From: Mesaphorura yosii
Taxonomy: Eukaryota > Arthropoda > Collembola > Poduromorpha > Tullbergiidae
Reading direction: 5' to 3'
NCBI GenBank assembly: GCA_009869945.1
Contig: WIXG01000041.1
Location: 275,737 to 339,736, forward strand
Length of the DNA stretch: 64,000 nucleotides
Shown: in pieces, positions 47,601 through 61,600 of the stretch
Position numbering within the stretch: position 1 is the first letter of the stretch
How the letters are laid out: each line of letters begins with the position of its first letter
The notes under the pieces: model-generated
What the model was told of the DNA's origin: nothing
What the model saw: the letters and a program-made list of their open reading frames with translations, nothing else
Database searches by the model: none
Program-made: the position numbers and the translations under genes

Positions 47601-50600
47601 CATGCACAATACGGCACGACAGCAACGAATGCGCTGCGGTTGTTGGCTGTTGGACGATTCTGCAAAATGCGATTGCCACTTTGCATCAGCTTACGTCTTA
47701 CGCCTTATGTCTTGTTACGACGTTGCGTTGTATGAAATGTGTTAAGCATTCAAGTCCAAGTCCAAGTTCAGGTAAGTAATTTATGATGTATTGTGAAAAG
47801 TGCATTGCATTCTAAAATGTATTTTCTGTCTAATGCTTTGCTCAATTTGCTATTCTTGTCATTGTGACATTGTAGTCTTGAACTTGACTCGGCGATTCTA
47901 GGACTCGAGTCTCATCATGAAAATTGCTTCAAATTCACAGTAACTTTTCTGGTTAATGACTAAAAACCGACTTGCGATGCAATAGAATTGCAATACGCAA
48001 GCTGATCTAAATTGTGGTCTAACCGTAAATTAATTGCCCCCGCACCCCTTCTTAAGCAAAGTCCATTTTGCCGACTAACCGTAAAGTACTGCGTACAATT
48101 GGCGGCCGAGCTGCAGTCATTCGGCATACCTGTGTAAATAATTGTTAGGAGGTGAGAAAATTGCAGCGTGAGCAACGGAACTCGCTTCCTACATCGACTC
48201 GCCGTCGTCTTGAGCAATTAAAACCACAGCTCCTGCGTCCGAGTGGCGTGGCAAAATGGAACAATGACAGTGTAGTGGGCTGAAACTTCTCATGCTAATG
48301 ATAATGAGCACGGCGAGCCTATTTGCACTTCATTATTGAAGCCACAGCCAGGCATACTACGGGAACAGGAAGAAGGACTCGTTCGAGAAATAGTGTGCAA
48401 ATATAGTGTGCTAATATTTGCAACTCAGGCAATTGAACCCTTTTCTCCTTTTCGTATTTTGGGCCAACTCGGCAAAGAAGGCTTATGTAAATATTTCGGT
48501 TGTTGTACATTTTCTGCTCTGCTCTCTCGCCTTGTCTTTCCTAATAATTTTAAGTAGTCCCGTAAAATCGTAAAATTACGGAAAACGGAATGCGGCCACG
48601 GAGTTCTTTGCATAAATTCGGCTTAGCCGTGAATCCGAATGGAGTTTTCGCATTAAAATTCTGCGTAAGTTTTAAATTCTCGACCAGCTCATTCGGCTGC
48701 TGCTTCTCGCGATATTTGCATAATTGGATTAATGTGTACCGAGAATTTTTATGGCAGTCGCAACCGACTGGGAAATAAAAGGATGGGAGCCATCATCGCT
48801 TCATGACGTGTATTGACATGCGATGAGCGCAAATTCAGCCTTCGGAACTGTTCGAAAGACAGGCAAGTCTGTCTTTGACATTTGGGAAGTCTGCTGAAAT
48901 GATATTCAGGCCTCAAGATTTTTAAAAGCTTTCTCGCACTGTGCATTTGAAAACTTTACATGACGCGAAGAATGAATGTCGACTTGTGCATATGTTGAAA
49001 TTCACTTATGCTTAAATGCTTAGAAGATGTCCCACTCGAAATATACTTTTACTCAAATTTGCGACGCGCTACAGCCGTAATTGCAAACATCTGCCGAGAT
49101 ATTCGTGATATCATCATTAAGTTACGTAAACTCTTGCTCACTTTGTATTTGCTTTTACGCTTCGTTCGAGGATTAAAATTTGGCTTGGCTTAACTCCTAC
49201 CACCTGGCACAGTGACAACTTGTGCGTGTACTCCTTGAAGAGTAAAAATCTTGTTGTGGTTCACGCAAGACGCAATAAAGAAGTGCAAGTGTTCATGTGA
49301 AGGGAGGGCAACCGAAATATGACGCGTTCGTATGATTTTCTGACGAACGAGAAATGTTCCTGCCTCCTGCATGAGTTGACGGATGGCTTAATGTTTCGTG
49401 GAAAAGGCGAAAATACGAATGTCGGCGAATTTGGCATACGCACTTTGTCAACAGGCAGCGAGTGACCGGCAGACTGGCCAATCAAATGCGTATGCGAAGC
49501 GTGAGCAACGAGTAGAATTTTTCAGAAATCTAAATTTTATAGTAACATAATAAAATGTAGACGAGTTTCAATTTTTTCATCGCGATTGCAAAGATGAATA
49601 TTAAAAATTGAAACATTTTCTTGGCAGCTCGTGTTTTGCCTGTGAGTATTGCAGGCTGTAATAACCGATTACGAAGGCTCGTGGGTGGTATGGCGAAACG
49701 GTGAATTGCGAATATTTTTCATCTCGCACGACGCGTCTGCCAAGTGCAAGGTGCGAGGTGTGTTTGTGACAATTTGCGTACGCATACCGCGATGACTATT
49801 AATAACTCCGCCGTGCCCGTGTGCTTATGACAAAGTTGCTGGTGTGCGCGTTCGTAAACCTGGGGCCGTAAACCTATCGACGGCAAGTAAATCATGTCAA
49901 TTTGTGTCCGTCTAATGTGATCAGGGCCTTCCCGTGTAAATACATCAACATTAGCAACTATCTCGTCTCGCTACATGTTACAAAGTACCGGGAAATGCTT
50001 GTTTAGGGGCAATGTAATTTTACCAACTCGTATTCGCAGTGCCAACAGCCACCGGCTATTTTAAATAATAATCCTAGCACAGCACAGCACAACACATTAT
50101 AGCGTCAAATTAGCTGCTGAAAGTGTAAAGGCAAGGAGCTTAAATGTAAACACGACCCGCCAGCGTGTTCCTCAGTATGTACACAAGCCCGTCGCTGCTG
50201 CTGCTGCTACTGTTAATGCTCTGCTCCGGAATTCCATGTCCCGTGTTTTAATTTCAGATCATCCGATTACATTACTCTTATGAGAGCTGAGTGCAGCGTA
50301 ACCAAGCTAGACTGCTCGAGGAAACTTTATTAAAGTATTTGTGCGTATGCGTTCTTGGAATCTGCGTTCTCAGCAATTTTAACTGTTCGCAAAAGCTGCA
50401 CGGCCAAGAAATCTTGTGCCTCTGCCCTGGAAAGCTCGCAAATTGCATCACTCATGTCGTCTTGCTCATGTGTTTGAGTATTCAAGCGGCAAACTGGCGA
50501 AAATATTTTCATTAAGATTTCCATTCAATGGGCTTTGGACTTGGACTTGGAGTTGGACTGATTTCGGAATAAGGTCCCTTTATGAGATTACGAGCTCGCT

Positions 50601-51960
50601 TCGTTCAGCCGTTCTCGTAATGCTAATGTTTGCACATTGAAGATTTTTAAATGAACATTCCTTTGAAGAGTCTGATGCTGCTGCTGGAATCTTTTCAGTC
50701 GTTCGCTTGGCTCGTTGAAAAAGCGCGTGGCGCTTGGCCGCGTCGTTGCGCGTTGTGCGTCGCGAGTACTTTGTCTCAGGTTCCAGAAATAGGAGGAAGT
50801 CATGCCAGCTAATGATAATAACATGAACACGAGCAAGCATGGCAAAAAGCAACAGTGCAGTGCAGTGCCGAAAAAAACAGCTGTAAAAGAAAGAAAGACA
50901 TTAAAAAGAAGACTACGGAGCCGAGTATTAACACCAAACTTATGTTCCGGGATGAGACAAAGTATCTCTCGACAGCCGCAGCCTAATGCCTAATCCGCCT
51001 AACCCGCTCCCGCCGCCGCTAGTCTTGTGGGCCCGAGAAGACTGCTCCGTACATGCAAAAGTGTGAATGTGTGCAAGATATTTTTATACTCGTCTTGACA
51101 CAAAGTTTCATCCTCACTCAGCAGAAAATAGAATTTCCATCTCAGATGCACGCAAAATGCATCCGAGATTCGTCCCCCTGCACTTTTTGCTTTCCTACTC
51201 CGCGAATGCAATAAATAAAGCCGTCGTGGGTATGCCCGAGCGCTATCGACACGGAGCAGTTCGGTCCACGGCCCGGCTAGTGAGAAATTTGAATCTATTC
51301 TTACCCAAATTGATTTCCTGAAATAAAAGGCCTTGAACTTGGCCAGAGAAGATAAACGAACGGATTATTGCAGCATATATTAATGACTTCTTCGAATTGG
51401 TTTAATCTTGGCCACTATTCTGCATAATCTCTTGTAACAACTTACGCAAAACGGGAAACAGAAACTTTGTCGTTCTTCAATCTAGAATAAACTTTCTGCC
51501 AGTAAATTACATTTTCCTGGAGATGCAGACGTCGAGACGAGTGTAAGAGTGAAGCGACCAAATCATAAATGATAGCAATTATAACCCGACTGACTTGCAG
51601 TAAACGAGTGACTCTCTCACACACGCTCGGAATCGCACCCAAACACTCCAAATTTCATAAAATCACGGTATTCACGGCTGCAGGAATGAAAGGAATCCTT
51701 TCAGAAATTCCATTCCGCATTCACTTACCGCTTTCCGCTTGCAAAGAGGCTGTTGCAACCCAAACCCGGTTGGTTATTATTAGCACTGCTTATCACTCAA
51801 GCAAGAAAAATAGCAACAGCGACAACTGGTAATGATACGTATTAAGAAGCTACACGTCAGAGCTACAGTTTCTGATTCGTTGTCCATGCTTGAAAATTCG
51901 CTGAATCCCACTCACGCTCACGCCGTCGTCCGTATCGTCTGTCGCAAATTTACAAAGTAA

Positions 51961-51981
51961 TTATAATAATAATAATAATAT
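51961..51981. repeat. ATT/TAA microsatellite (LINE tail)
   Basis: A run of TAA units on the plus strand directly abuts the 3' UTR of the LINE relic and is best read as its 3' tail. Confidence 0.8.
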
Positions 51982-52198
51982 TGCATTTATTCCGGGTAGA
52001 TTATTACGGCATAAATGTGTCAGAGTATCTCCCTTGTGGGGTTCTTATATGTCTAACATTGTCCTTGATTGAAATATTGACAAACTTATTTGATGGAGTA
52101 GAAATTAAAAATTAGAATTGGAATTAATGCCGATAAGAAAAAGAGAACATTAACCTACCATAATTAGACTGAAGCCTGTGTTTCCAAAGCTAAGAATT

Positions 52199-52678
52199 TT
52201 AATTGTGTCTTAAAAACATTGTACGACTTAATATTCCTGATGTTTTTAGGTAATCCATTTTAAAGCTTAATAGAAAATGAAAAGAACTGCGAGAAGTTGA
52301 GTTCGAAAAGTAAAAATTAGCATGCAATAAATTGGCCTGCCGCATTACGTGAGTCACTGCATAACAGTTAAAAGTATAATAATTAGAAAAGAATTCAACA
52401 TTAGAGAAATACAACAGTTTGAAAGTAGTGCAAAGAGTCCTATAATCACAATGATATGACGGAAAGAGTCTCTTTAAATCATTTGTTATAGTTGCAGCAA
52501 TAGAATCTAATCTCGATTTTTGCTTGATTAGCCTCGCCAAACTTCGAATGACTTTCTCCACATTTTTCAGATTTGAACGGCTGGTGGAACCCCAGACGGA
52601 AATTACGTAACCCAGTATTGATGAATTATGTAACAACTTTTGAGACAGTTGATTTTTCACTGAAAACGCCGTGCTCAT
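52199..52678 (-). pseudogene. C-terminal fragment of a LINE reverse-transcriptase ORF
   Basis: About 159 open codons end in TAA. The product begins near the end of the polymerase region (ILGYVISVWGSTSRSNLKNV, matching the LLYGIxxWG...N motif that follows the palm and thumb in jockey/CR1-type ORF2 proteins) and continues with the usual poorly conserved C-terminal tail. The catalytic YxDD box and the endonuclease are absent, so it cannot act on its own. The frame is intact over this length, which suggests a fairly recent insertion, but the copy is dead by truncation. Confidence 0.8.
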
Positions 52679-55600
52679 TGACTGAACTTAGGAATTAGTA
52701 TTATTCACGACAGAGACAATTGCCAAGTTCGTCTACGGGACTGAGAAACGCAATACCAATTGCTAAAATTCGTCGATTAAATTAAAATTTAAAAGAGTAA
52801 AATCAACAGCTGTTGTTCGGCTCGTATGTCATATTGTGCCTAATTATCTCTCCTTCTGCCAGTCGACGAACAACTTCGGTGGTCCTGTTCACAAAATTTC
52901 TTGTGAGAATTGTTCAACTCATAAGGGTCCTTTTGCATACGCCGATATTCCCACGTGTGTTTATCCGTAAACTCATAAAATACAACTAATTACCGATGCA
53001 GGAGAAAGAGCGGCTGGAAACCAATAAATTCTGGAGAAGTGCGCGGTAATTAACCATGGTTGTAGTCAAGGGCCGACCAACCAACTTTGCAACAAGTCGT
53101 CTGGGAATCTTAATTGCAGGCAGGCCCGTAATTAACTACACTATACTGATGCGCACACAAAAGCTCTGACAAGGTAAAAGGACGACTTTCACTTACAGCA
53201 CGAACTTTCTCCTTGCAAGTTCACACTGGCACATACATTTCCCTGCCTTGCCTACACGTTTCTCGTCGCCTGCCACTGTAATTGAATAGAAGAAGCGAGG
53301 AGGAGATACTACGCACTGATAAGAAAACTTCTTTATCTAAATTTTATCCATTCAAGAGAGGAGGAGTGCGGCACGGCGCATCCGAGTTTTCCTTTACCTA
53401 CTCTCGCAAGTACTTTGCAGTGTCTTTTGAAGTGCAGTCAGCAGTGGCACGAGTATTTAGTACAATTACATCTGCTGCTACGCCTGCTGCGGCGTACAAG
53501 TTGAAGTTTTCATATCATTATTGGTACACAGATCACATAGAATCTATAAAGACGGCTTGGCAGTAAAGTGAAGAAGAGTCCCAGCAACAGCAGCAGTCGA
53601 CGAGGAAAACAGTTTTGAAAACTTTTGCCTAAGACTTCATCAACAACGCGGCATGACACACGGAAGCAGATTCTCCGCGTCGCGTATTGTAACTTGTACT
53701 TTATTGCGTACACTTCGCAAGCCCAATAATAAAAGAGGAATTGGAATAATAATGTCGACTCGATCGGGAGATTACTTTCTCTTGCATACGTGTGTCGGAA
53801 GCAGAAAGCGAGATTTCTTACAGCGACACTTGTAATGCGGAGCCACAAAACCCGTCCGTGCTTGCTTGCTGTCTCTTTTTAAGCACCATATTTTCGACTC
53901 TGATGCGTACGCACGGCTCTGTTCCGTGCGCTGTGCTCTGTGCGCTATTCCGTTACTCGCCTGCGCTGCGTCTCCAATGGCCCAAAATAAATATTTTGTA
54001 TCCATCGCATATGTACATAGGAAATAAAATCTTTTCTGTTCAAATACCAAATACCCATTTCCTTATTTCTATTTAAGAGACATGGGTCGGGGTTGGCGAG
54101 CAGCGGAATCTCGTCTGGCAGGCTGTATCATCTCTTTTAACACCACACTGCCAGCGCCAGCCAATTTCAATCAGTTTAATAAGATCTGTGTTGTGTGTGC
54201 ACAAGGTGAAAGCAATTCGTTCTCTCGGGCCAGCGCAGCGCTCAATCTCGTGCTCATGCTCTATTACACTCGCGTTCGTGCTTCCTGCTGCTGGTGGTGA
54301 CAAACGTATGTCAATGCGTGTCCGACGAACACGAGCGCATGGACTGCGAATTTGCCAAAGGAATTTCTTTTTCATCCGTCCCTTGCACATTCTCTCTCAG
54401 TCCAGACACAAAATTCAAATGATTTCATCTCTTGCCGGGAAGACTCGACTGACAATTGACTGTGGAGTCCGAAAATTAGATGATATTACTTGATCGTAGT
54501 CGTAGCCGTGGTTTAGGCACTCGCGATCCGAGAATGAATGCAACGAAGGAATTTGCACGAAACGTACACATGGACAAATCAATGCATGACTCACGCACAG
54601 AGTTCAAGGAAGATTATGTAACGAGATTATTTTTACTATCGACTTGGCTTGACTTTGGCTTTGAACTTGGACGATCGAGCGAAATAAGATGAAGATATCA
54701 AATCGAAGCGACAATTTATCGATATTTTTATTTTTATCCTGACTCGAGCAAAGAAGAGGAGAGCTACAGCGCGATGAAGATTGCGTTCCACAGCTGCATT
54801 TCACTTTCATCTCTTTGCATGATGTAGGACGCATGAGGACGAGACGAGCCGGAATCAGGATCCAAACGCAAACTGTTATTTTAGCCCAGCCCGCAAATTT
54901 GGTTATATTACATAATCAAACCAGTGCGAGGAGGATTCTCGTACGATAACATGCATGGCGAGAAAGAGAACATGTTGACAACTTATTTTCATTACGTCTT
55001 AAAAGATTCTCGCTAATCCGCACAGATCTGCAAGTTATATTTGTTTATATTGGATGTCTATTGATATTCTTTGCAGGCTAAGAGTCTTGCAGGCCCATGC
55101 GAGATTTTTTGCACGTGCTCTGTGCCACCAGTCAGCGAAGGCTAAGCGTAAGCCAAAGCGCCACGAGAAATTGACAGACGAGAAATAAATGGAATGGGCT
55201 ATAAAACTGGTGTAAAATATGTTTCTCACAGTTAATAAATGTCAATAATATATTATTGTACGTACGTGCTGGTGAGGAACAGAGAAAAGGAAAGGAAACC
55301 TTGAGATCTCAGTTTGCTCTCACTTTAGGTCGTCTCTGAGAAACATCCCCACACAATAGCCTGTTTGATTATGAAAATTACGATTAAAATTGCGACCTGT
55401 TGCCGTCGCTTGGGGTTGGAGCTTAGCTGAGGCTGTGGCAATGAATTCTGGCTAATCTTGAGTCTTGAATGAATATGAAAGCCGTGGTAGCTTTTGTGGT
55501 GTCGGTCTTTATTTTAATACTTCTCAATTGTGCTTCGCACCAAAGAAATTCGTCTGGTTTCTGAGCTCGACGATCTTGCCGCCTGCGCCTTGTGAGAGGA

Positions 55601-58600
55601 TTTGCCATGCTCAATCATAATCATATTCGCCAGATGAACACTGCTGAGCATTAAGCTGGGAGAGTGCATTCATGTGTGCGCCATCGCGCTGGAATCTAAT
55701 TACGGTGCATGACTGATTGACTGACGACGAGTCACGAGTCTTGGGTCTCAGTCTACCGTCTCGCTTCTACAGAGCTCCGAGTGCGAATCACATCACAATA
55801 ACACGAATTAGCGAACTTTACAACATGTGGTTTCTACTGTGTCAAATTCAATTCATCACAGGGCTCTGACTCTGAATCGTGTGAGGCTCGACTGCGATCT
55901 GTGAGAGAGTGAATGCATGTGGTAGGGCAAGGCAGGTTCAACTACGACGGATTTCTCCATGTTAATCCTTTCTGGAACGGGAAAACGAAGCTCGTCGTAC
56001 GTACTTCATCTCAGCATCAGCATCACAGCAGAATGAAATTTCTCCGTGCTTTCACTACGACTCGATTCAGAACGGCAACAGTGCTAATAATCATGCATTA
56101 TTCCTGTTCCTACCTTCAATTCAATCACAATCACGGATCATATAATTTGTAATTGCATTGATTGCTTTGTCACGCCGTGCCGTGTCCTGAGGTTCCGTAA
56201 TCCTCGAGCTATTTGAGGGGGCGAGATGCGAATGCGAATAATATGAAATTGCATTCGAATCTTCTTGTCAGCGACAGCGACGGCGACGGCGTTCGTAATT
56301 AGACTGTGAGTATTTGTGAAGAAGGCAAACGAGATTAGGAAGGAAGAAAATTATTTTCCTCTTTCTATTTCTGCAATTACGACAGTGCTTATTTGCGTGC
56401 ATCATAATGCTTGCGAGATTGCGAGCAAGGACAAGCACGTTATGATTGTTTTGATCTCACACTGCGGTCGCGTTCGTAGTTTCCTAGCAAAGACTTACGT
56501 AGAAGAAAGTCAGATTTCCTGCAAATTCAAATAAAATTGAGCTAAATTTCCCGTGTGACAAAATTTGTCTTTGATGATTTGAATTTAAAATTGAAAAATG
56601 TGCACAGAGTAAAGAATGCGTGTAAGGTGACAAAGCGTCGGCGCAGGAGCTCCAATCGCAAATTCCTTGTATTGATTATTATTTCTCATTTCTCAGACGA
56701 TGTCTCAAAGGGGAAGGCGAGCACGGAGCAAGAAATTAGATACAGACTTCCTTTTCTGTGCCTGCCTTTCTGCACTCCGCTACGGCCAGAAATACCTTCC
56801 GATGAAATCAAATTATCTCTTCCTACCGACTCATTCTTGCCGTTTGATGCGACAACAAATATGACAATATTTAGTAGGCCGTTCATGCTTTTCAACCTTC
56901 CTTCCTTCAATATGCCGGAAAAGTTGCAAGAACTCAGACGTCAGCTTCCATTACAACAAACAAGGTTGCAGTTTTTACAGTATGAAATTGAAAATCCTTC
57001 GTCTTTGAACTTTACACGTATTGGAGTTCAAATTCGAAAATTGGTTAGTACCGCTCGTTTTGTGCACAGTTTGCACAATAAAATTCGCAAAGTTGCATAA
57101 AATTAGTGCAGTACTTTGTCTGCAACGTTTGCGGTTGAAGATTAATTCGTGGGCGAACAAATTAACTTCAAAGGGGAACGAGCCTTCGCCTCAAACTTTT
57201 CCATCGGCAAGGAGCACGCATCAAAATGTCGTTCGTTTGTCAACCAACACTTGAGACTAGATAGATAGTGGACTTAAACGATATTGCAAGTTATGACTCA
57301 TCCAGCAGCCTCAGCCCGGTGCTGCTGGTGGGGGGTGTAGAAGAAGTTTTGAAGACGAGAAAGGCGAGTTTAGAAACTTTGGATCGTGAATTTGTGCTGA
57401 TTAGATCGCAATACCGAACCAAATTCGCGCGTGGTTGTAAGCAATAAGCAAAGATGCCTCAAATGATGGGCAAAACGCAAAAGAAAATACAGTTTTGGGA
57501 ATGTCATACTCATGAGTTATTTCCTAGATGCCAGAAACCAGCGCACTGCACTGCAAGCCGCCCTGCCCTGTCTGAATGCCGTGAATGCATAGTTCAAAGA
57601 TGGAAATGGAAGTGCATTTATGTTCAAGATATCACAGAAATGGTATTTTTAGAGTCGTTCTTCGTTTAATTCTGATTCTATCTCGGGCTGCGGGTACACG
57701 ACTCCCGGCTGCAGGCCGGAACTGGAGAACGGCTTCCCAAATCTAAATCTCTACCGCCTTTTCTCATTCACGTTCCGATCCCGCTTGATCTCTTCATTAT
57801 TAATCCAGGCCCGAAGGCGGTTTCCATTAGGCATGATTTCAATCAGCTCAAATACTCGATTTGTCGTCGATTTGCATTTATTACGTGTCAACTATAACAA
57901 ATTGCCACAAAATCACGTCTCCTTGCCTTGCATTTATAGAAATTGTTTGAGCTTGAATTGCACGCCATGCCAGAGGATAAACATAAACAAGGTTCCTGAA
58001 TGAACACCACAACAAAAGTTTTGAGGACGAAGATCAGAATCAGACAAAATTTGTGCAGTACAAAGTGAGCAGCAGCCACAAGTACAAAGAGAACGAGAAA
58101 ACTTTTCCGCCTGTTGTTGTGTCTTATTTTAAAACCGAGACAGGAGCAGCAACGGAGAAGAAAGGAAAACTGCCAAGTAGGAAGCCAGCAACAAGCAGCA
58201 AGTTGCAAGTCGTGCCTTGTCCTTTCTGCCAGCGCACGGCATTTATAAGTTTTTTACTTGTCACTTTGTTATCAAAGAGTCAAGCAGCAATTTGTAAAAA
58301 CGTTCAGACTCTGAGTCAGACGGCATTCACGAGATTCTGAACGAATAAATCTTTCCTGTTGCAGTTTATTGTATAAATTCAGGCCCCGGTTCGATTATTA
58401 CGTAATTGTCTTATGTGTTCAGTAGACGAGCTAATTTTTGCACATGTGTTATGCGTGTGCTAAAAAGGGTTAGCAAATTAATGAACCATGCGAACACAAA
58501 CTTTGAACGCCGCCGAGTCTCGTAGAATACCTCTTCATGCTCGTCCTCGCATGCATACATTGGAAAGTAATTGCCATTTGCTGCTACCGCCGCGGCTGCT

Positions 58601-61600
58601 GCTGCTCGAAAAGACATAAAATACACAATGCAGTTTTATTACGCACTCTTTACGTACGTTCGTATTATTAAGTCATAAACCTTTGCTCTGCTGTACTCGT
58701 GCACATTAACCTATTTCCGTAATGCACATTTGCCATTTCCCACTTCTTTCGCTGCATGCGTACGTACGATACTTGTGTGAGAGATAGCGATAAAAGCCAC
58801 TGGTGAACTACGTCAATTCATTTTGATTCGCAACTTTGCTGCAGTTCCAAAACAAAAACGTCAAGCCTCTTCGTTTTGTTCCTTCTCCTTCCTTCCTCGT
58901 AATTTTAATTTTAAGAATAGAAAATTGGAGTTGGCTTTGGCTTCGAGTCAAATTCAAACGCGAACCCGCTCTTGTCTTCGTCTTATCTCCCATGCAAAAT
59001 ACGTAGAGTGCAAATGCAAAACGCTGAGTGTGCGATTCCAATGAAATGAAATGATGAAATGTCAGTGCCAATGACTACGGCAATAAGGTTATGCATTCAC
59101 AGGAGCCTTCCTGAACTAATTAATTTAGATTCTCAGTTGGATCGATGAAATCGCAGAACGCTTCATAATTTATAATTACAAGAAATGGAGCAGCAGATGC
59201 AGACTGTAACAGCAATATTAATTTACATCATTTTCTAAAATTCCAGACAAGACACGCAAGAAAAGAATGAAGATGAAGTGAACTTTGCCTTTGCGAACCG
59301 CAAAGGCTCCCTCAAGCAGCTCTGCAAGTCAAATCAAAGTCATGAATTCCAAAGCAACTCTCGTTCGCCCGTTCGCTGCTACATCGCGAATTCAGATCAT
59401 TTTCGTGGCGCAAATAATATTGAGACACTACCGCAACGGCAGACAGCCATGCACAATGCACGGGCACGTACGAGGGCGAAGTCTCATAAATCTCATTTAT
59501 TGTTTTGATTTAGTTCCTTCGAATAGTTGGCCACCGCTCACCCAACGCTCGCTCGTCTTGGGTGCATTCTCCGAATTGCAATCACTCGTCTGCACGCTAC
59601 AAATTGGCAAATTTGAGAGGAAGCAGAGCCACGAACAAGACAGTGCGATGCTGATGCTGCAAGGTGAGAGGACCGACGGACGGATGCATCATTGGCAGGC
59701 AGGGCATAATTATGTAAACAAAGTCTAAAGTAAAACCCTCGTATTTCATACTACATTGCGTGGCAGTTTGAGCAGCAGCGGGATTGGCAGCAGCCTCATC
59801 GCACGAGGCATTGATGATGATGAGATGCTCTTCATGCAGTTTATTACCTTATTTTTGAACGTGGGTTGGAAATTATGGGAGCATTAACGACAAAACTGCT
59901 AGACTGTTGCATTGTTGCTCATGATTATGCTTGTTTGAAGTGAAGTGCAATTAATTAGCAACTGAAACTTTTACAACTTGCAAATTAGCAAAGCAAGTGA
60001 CGGAATAGAATTGCAGTCTGTTGATTTCGCCTTTGAACTTTGTGAGGCTGCTCCCACTCGCCGTGCGTGCGTGCTGTATTCAGGTCTGATTGATTTTGCA
60101 AACTTTGGCGGCTTGCCTTGTCCTCCGGTGACAATAAACTTATTAACGGTAACCGCAGGCGAAGAGCGTGAGCTAGATTCGGGAGACGAAAACCCGCACG
60201 ATAGCCAACGTGATGCAATGCAATGTAATTTGTGCTTTTCGCTGATGCTTTACGTTAAGTTAGCCAGGCATTTAATTTAGCCTACTCGGAAAGACGAGCA
60301 TATGGTTCTTATTATTGGTCTCGCCAGCCGGCACGGCAGTGTGGCCTGTTTCCCTTGCCGCAGTCATGCGGTTCCGAGTCCATGTTACAGAGGGTGATTT
60401 TAGTTATTTTGGCCAGCAAGGAAAATCGCGTAGCTCAAATGCGTTTTATGTAAACATTCTGAAACTTGAACACAAACATTGGTCAAGTACTTCTCACTGC
60501 ACTGGTGATGTTTTTCAAACTGTTTGTGTCCAAAGTGCGGATGCGGAAACACCCCGCAAAACCCTCGTGCAAACTTTAACGCTGAAGCACAACGCACATC
60601 AACTGCCGCAAGTTGTATAAAACCCGTCTTACTACTTCAAGCCTGGAAAATCTGACCCTCACACAGGAGGGTGGAGGACATATTGAGCAGATAAAACAGA
60701 TTCACCGACGAAAAATGAGAATGTAATGTAAGTTTCAAAAGTGGTCAAAATAACTTAAATCACCCTCTGTATAACAATAACATGGTAATAAATACATCTA
60801 AAACTATTGATTGGAACAAACTGCTCGCTGGGCGGGCGGGCCGTGGACGTTATTAGTGCTTGCTTGTTATCTTACTCAACAAGACAAGACAATATTCATT
60901 GACTTCATTCGACTTTGTACATCGTGTGTACCGGGAAATAAATTAATGCCGGAAAGTTTCTCAATTTATACTCCCAGCAACTGTGGGCTCGATGTCAATG
61001 TTGTGAAAGTCATTGCCAATGGCTCGTTCAAATATTTTGCCTTTACGACATTGTGCAATAAGTTACGAATCTCTCCTCAATTCGGTGGATGGATGAGTGT
61101 GAATGTGATGCAGGGGCCGAAGTGTGTTTAGTCGTGGTTCACTAACCTATTCATATTTGTGTATGAAATGTATTAATGATGGTAATACGAGTTAATATAT
61201 TCATGAATTCGTAAATGTTGTTGCACACTGCTGCGAATCCACGTTCGTTGTGTCCGGCAGCTCGGCTTTGGCCGGCTGGCCGTCGTCGAGGCGAAATAAT
61301 GTGGCGATGGAAATTGGTTGACAATCTTTCGCCCATCGCGTCAAACTTTTTTACTTTTCTTGTGGCCACTGCTGCGTAAAAGAATTGTAATTTGACGAGA
61401 ACCGTAGCGACATTGCGAAATTTTGAATCTGATCAGGCGTTCAAACTCGGAATTTTTAGCGGCGCAATAAGGTAAGTGTCAAAGGTAAACTGCCACAAGG
61501 ATTGTTCGCACTTCGCCTTTTCCTTATTTTGCTTGTTGTGCAACAGCCAAGCCGACGCTCATTCCTCATTACACGAGTCAGCAATACGGAAACTGCTGAT

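Larger units (their letters stand above)
51961..52690 (-). mobile_element. 5'-truncated non-LTR retrotransposon relic with ATT-repeat tail
   Basis: Read on the minus strand, the element has the last part of a reverse-transcriptase ORF (52199-52678), about 200 bases of 3' UTR with AATAAA (at 51986-51991), and a terminal ATT/TAT microsatellite tail (about 51961-51980). That order is typical of 3' ends of jockey/CR1-type LINEs in arthropods. The left limit is set by the tail; the right limit near 52690 is where recognisable coding sequence stops, as expected from 5' truncation during target-primed insertion. I could not identify a target-site duplication. It lies in the presumed large Raver intron. 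Confidence 0.8.

Noticed and set aside
53510..54390. Overlapping ORFs of 90-112 codons on both strands
   Set aside because: Mutual shadowing on both strands, no domains, no consistent splice signals.
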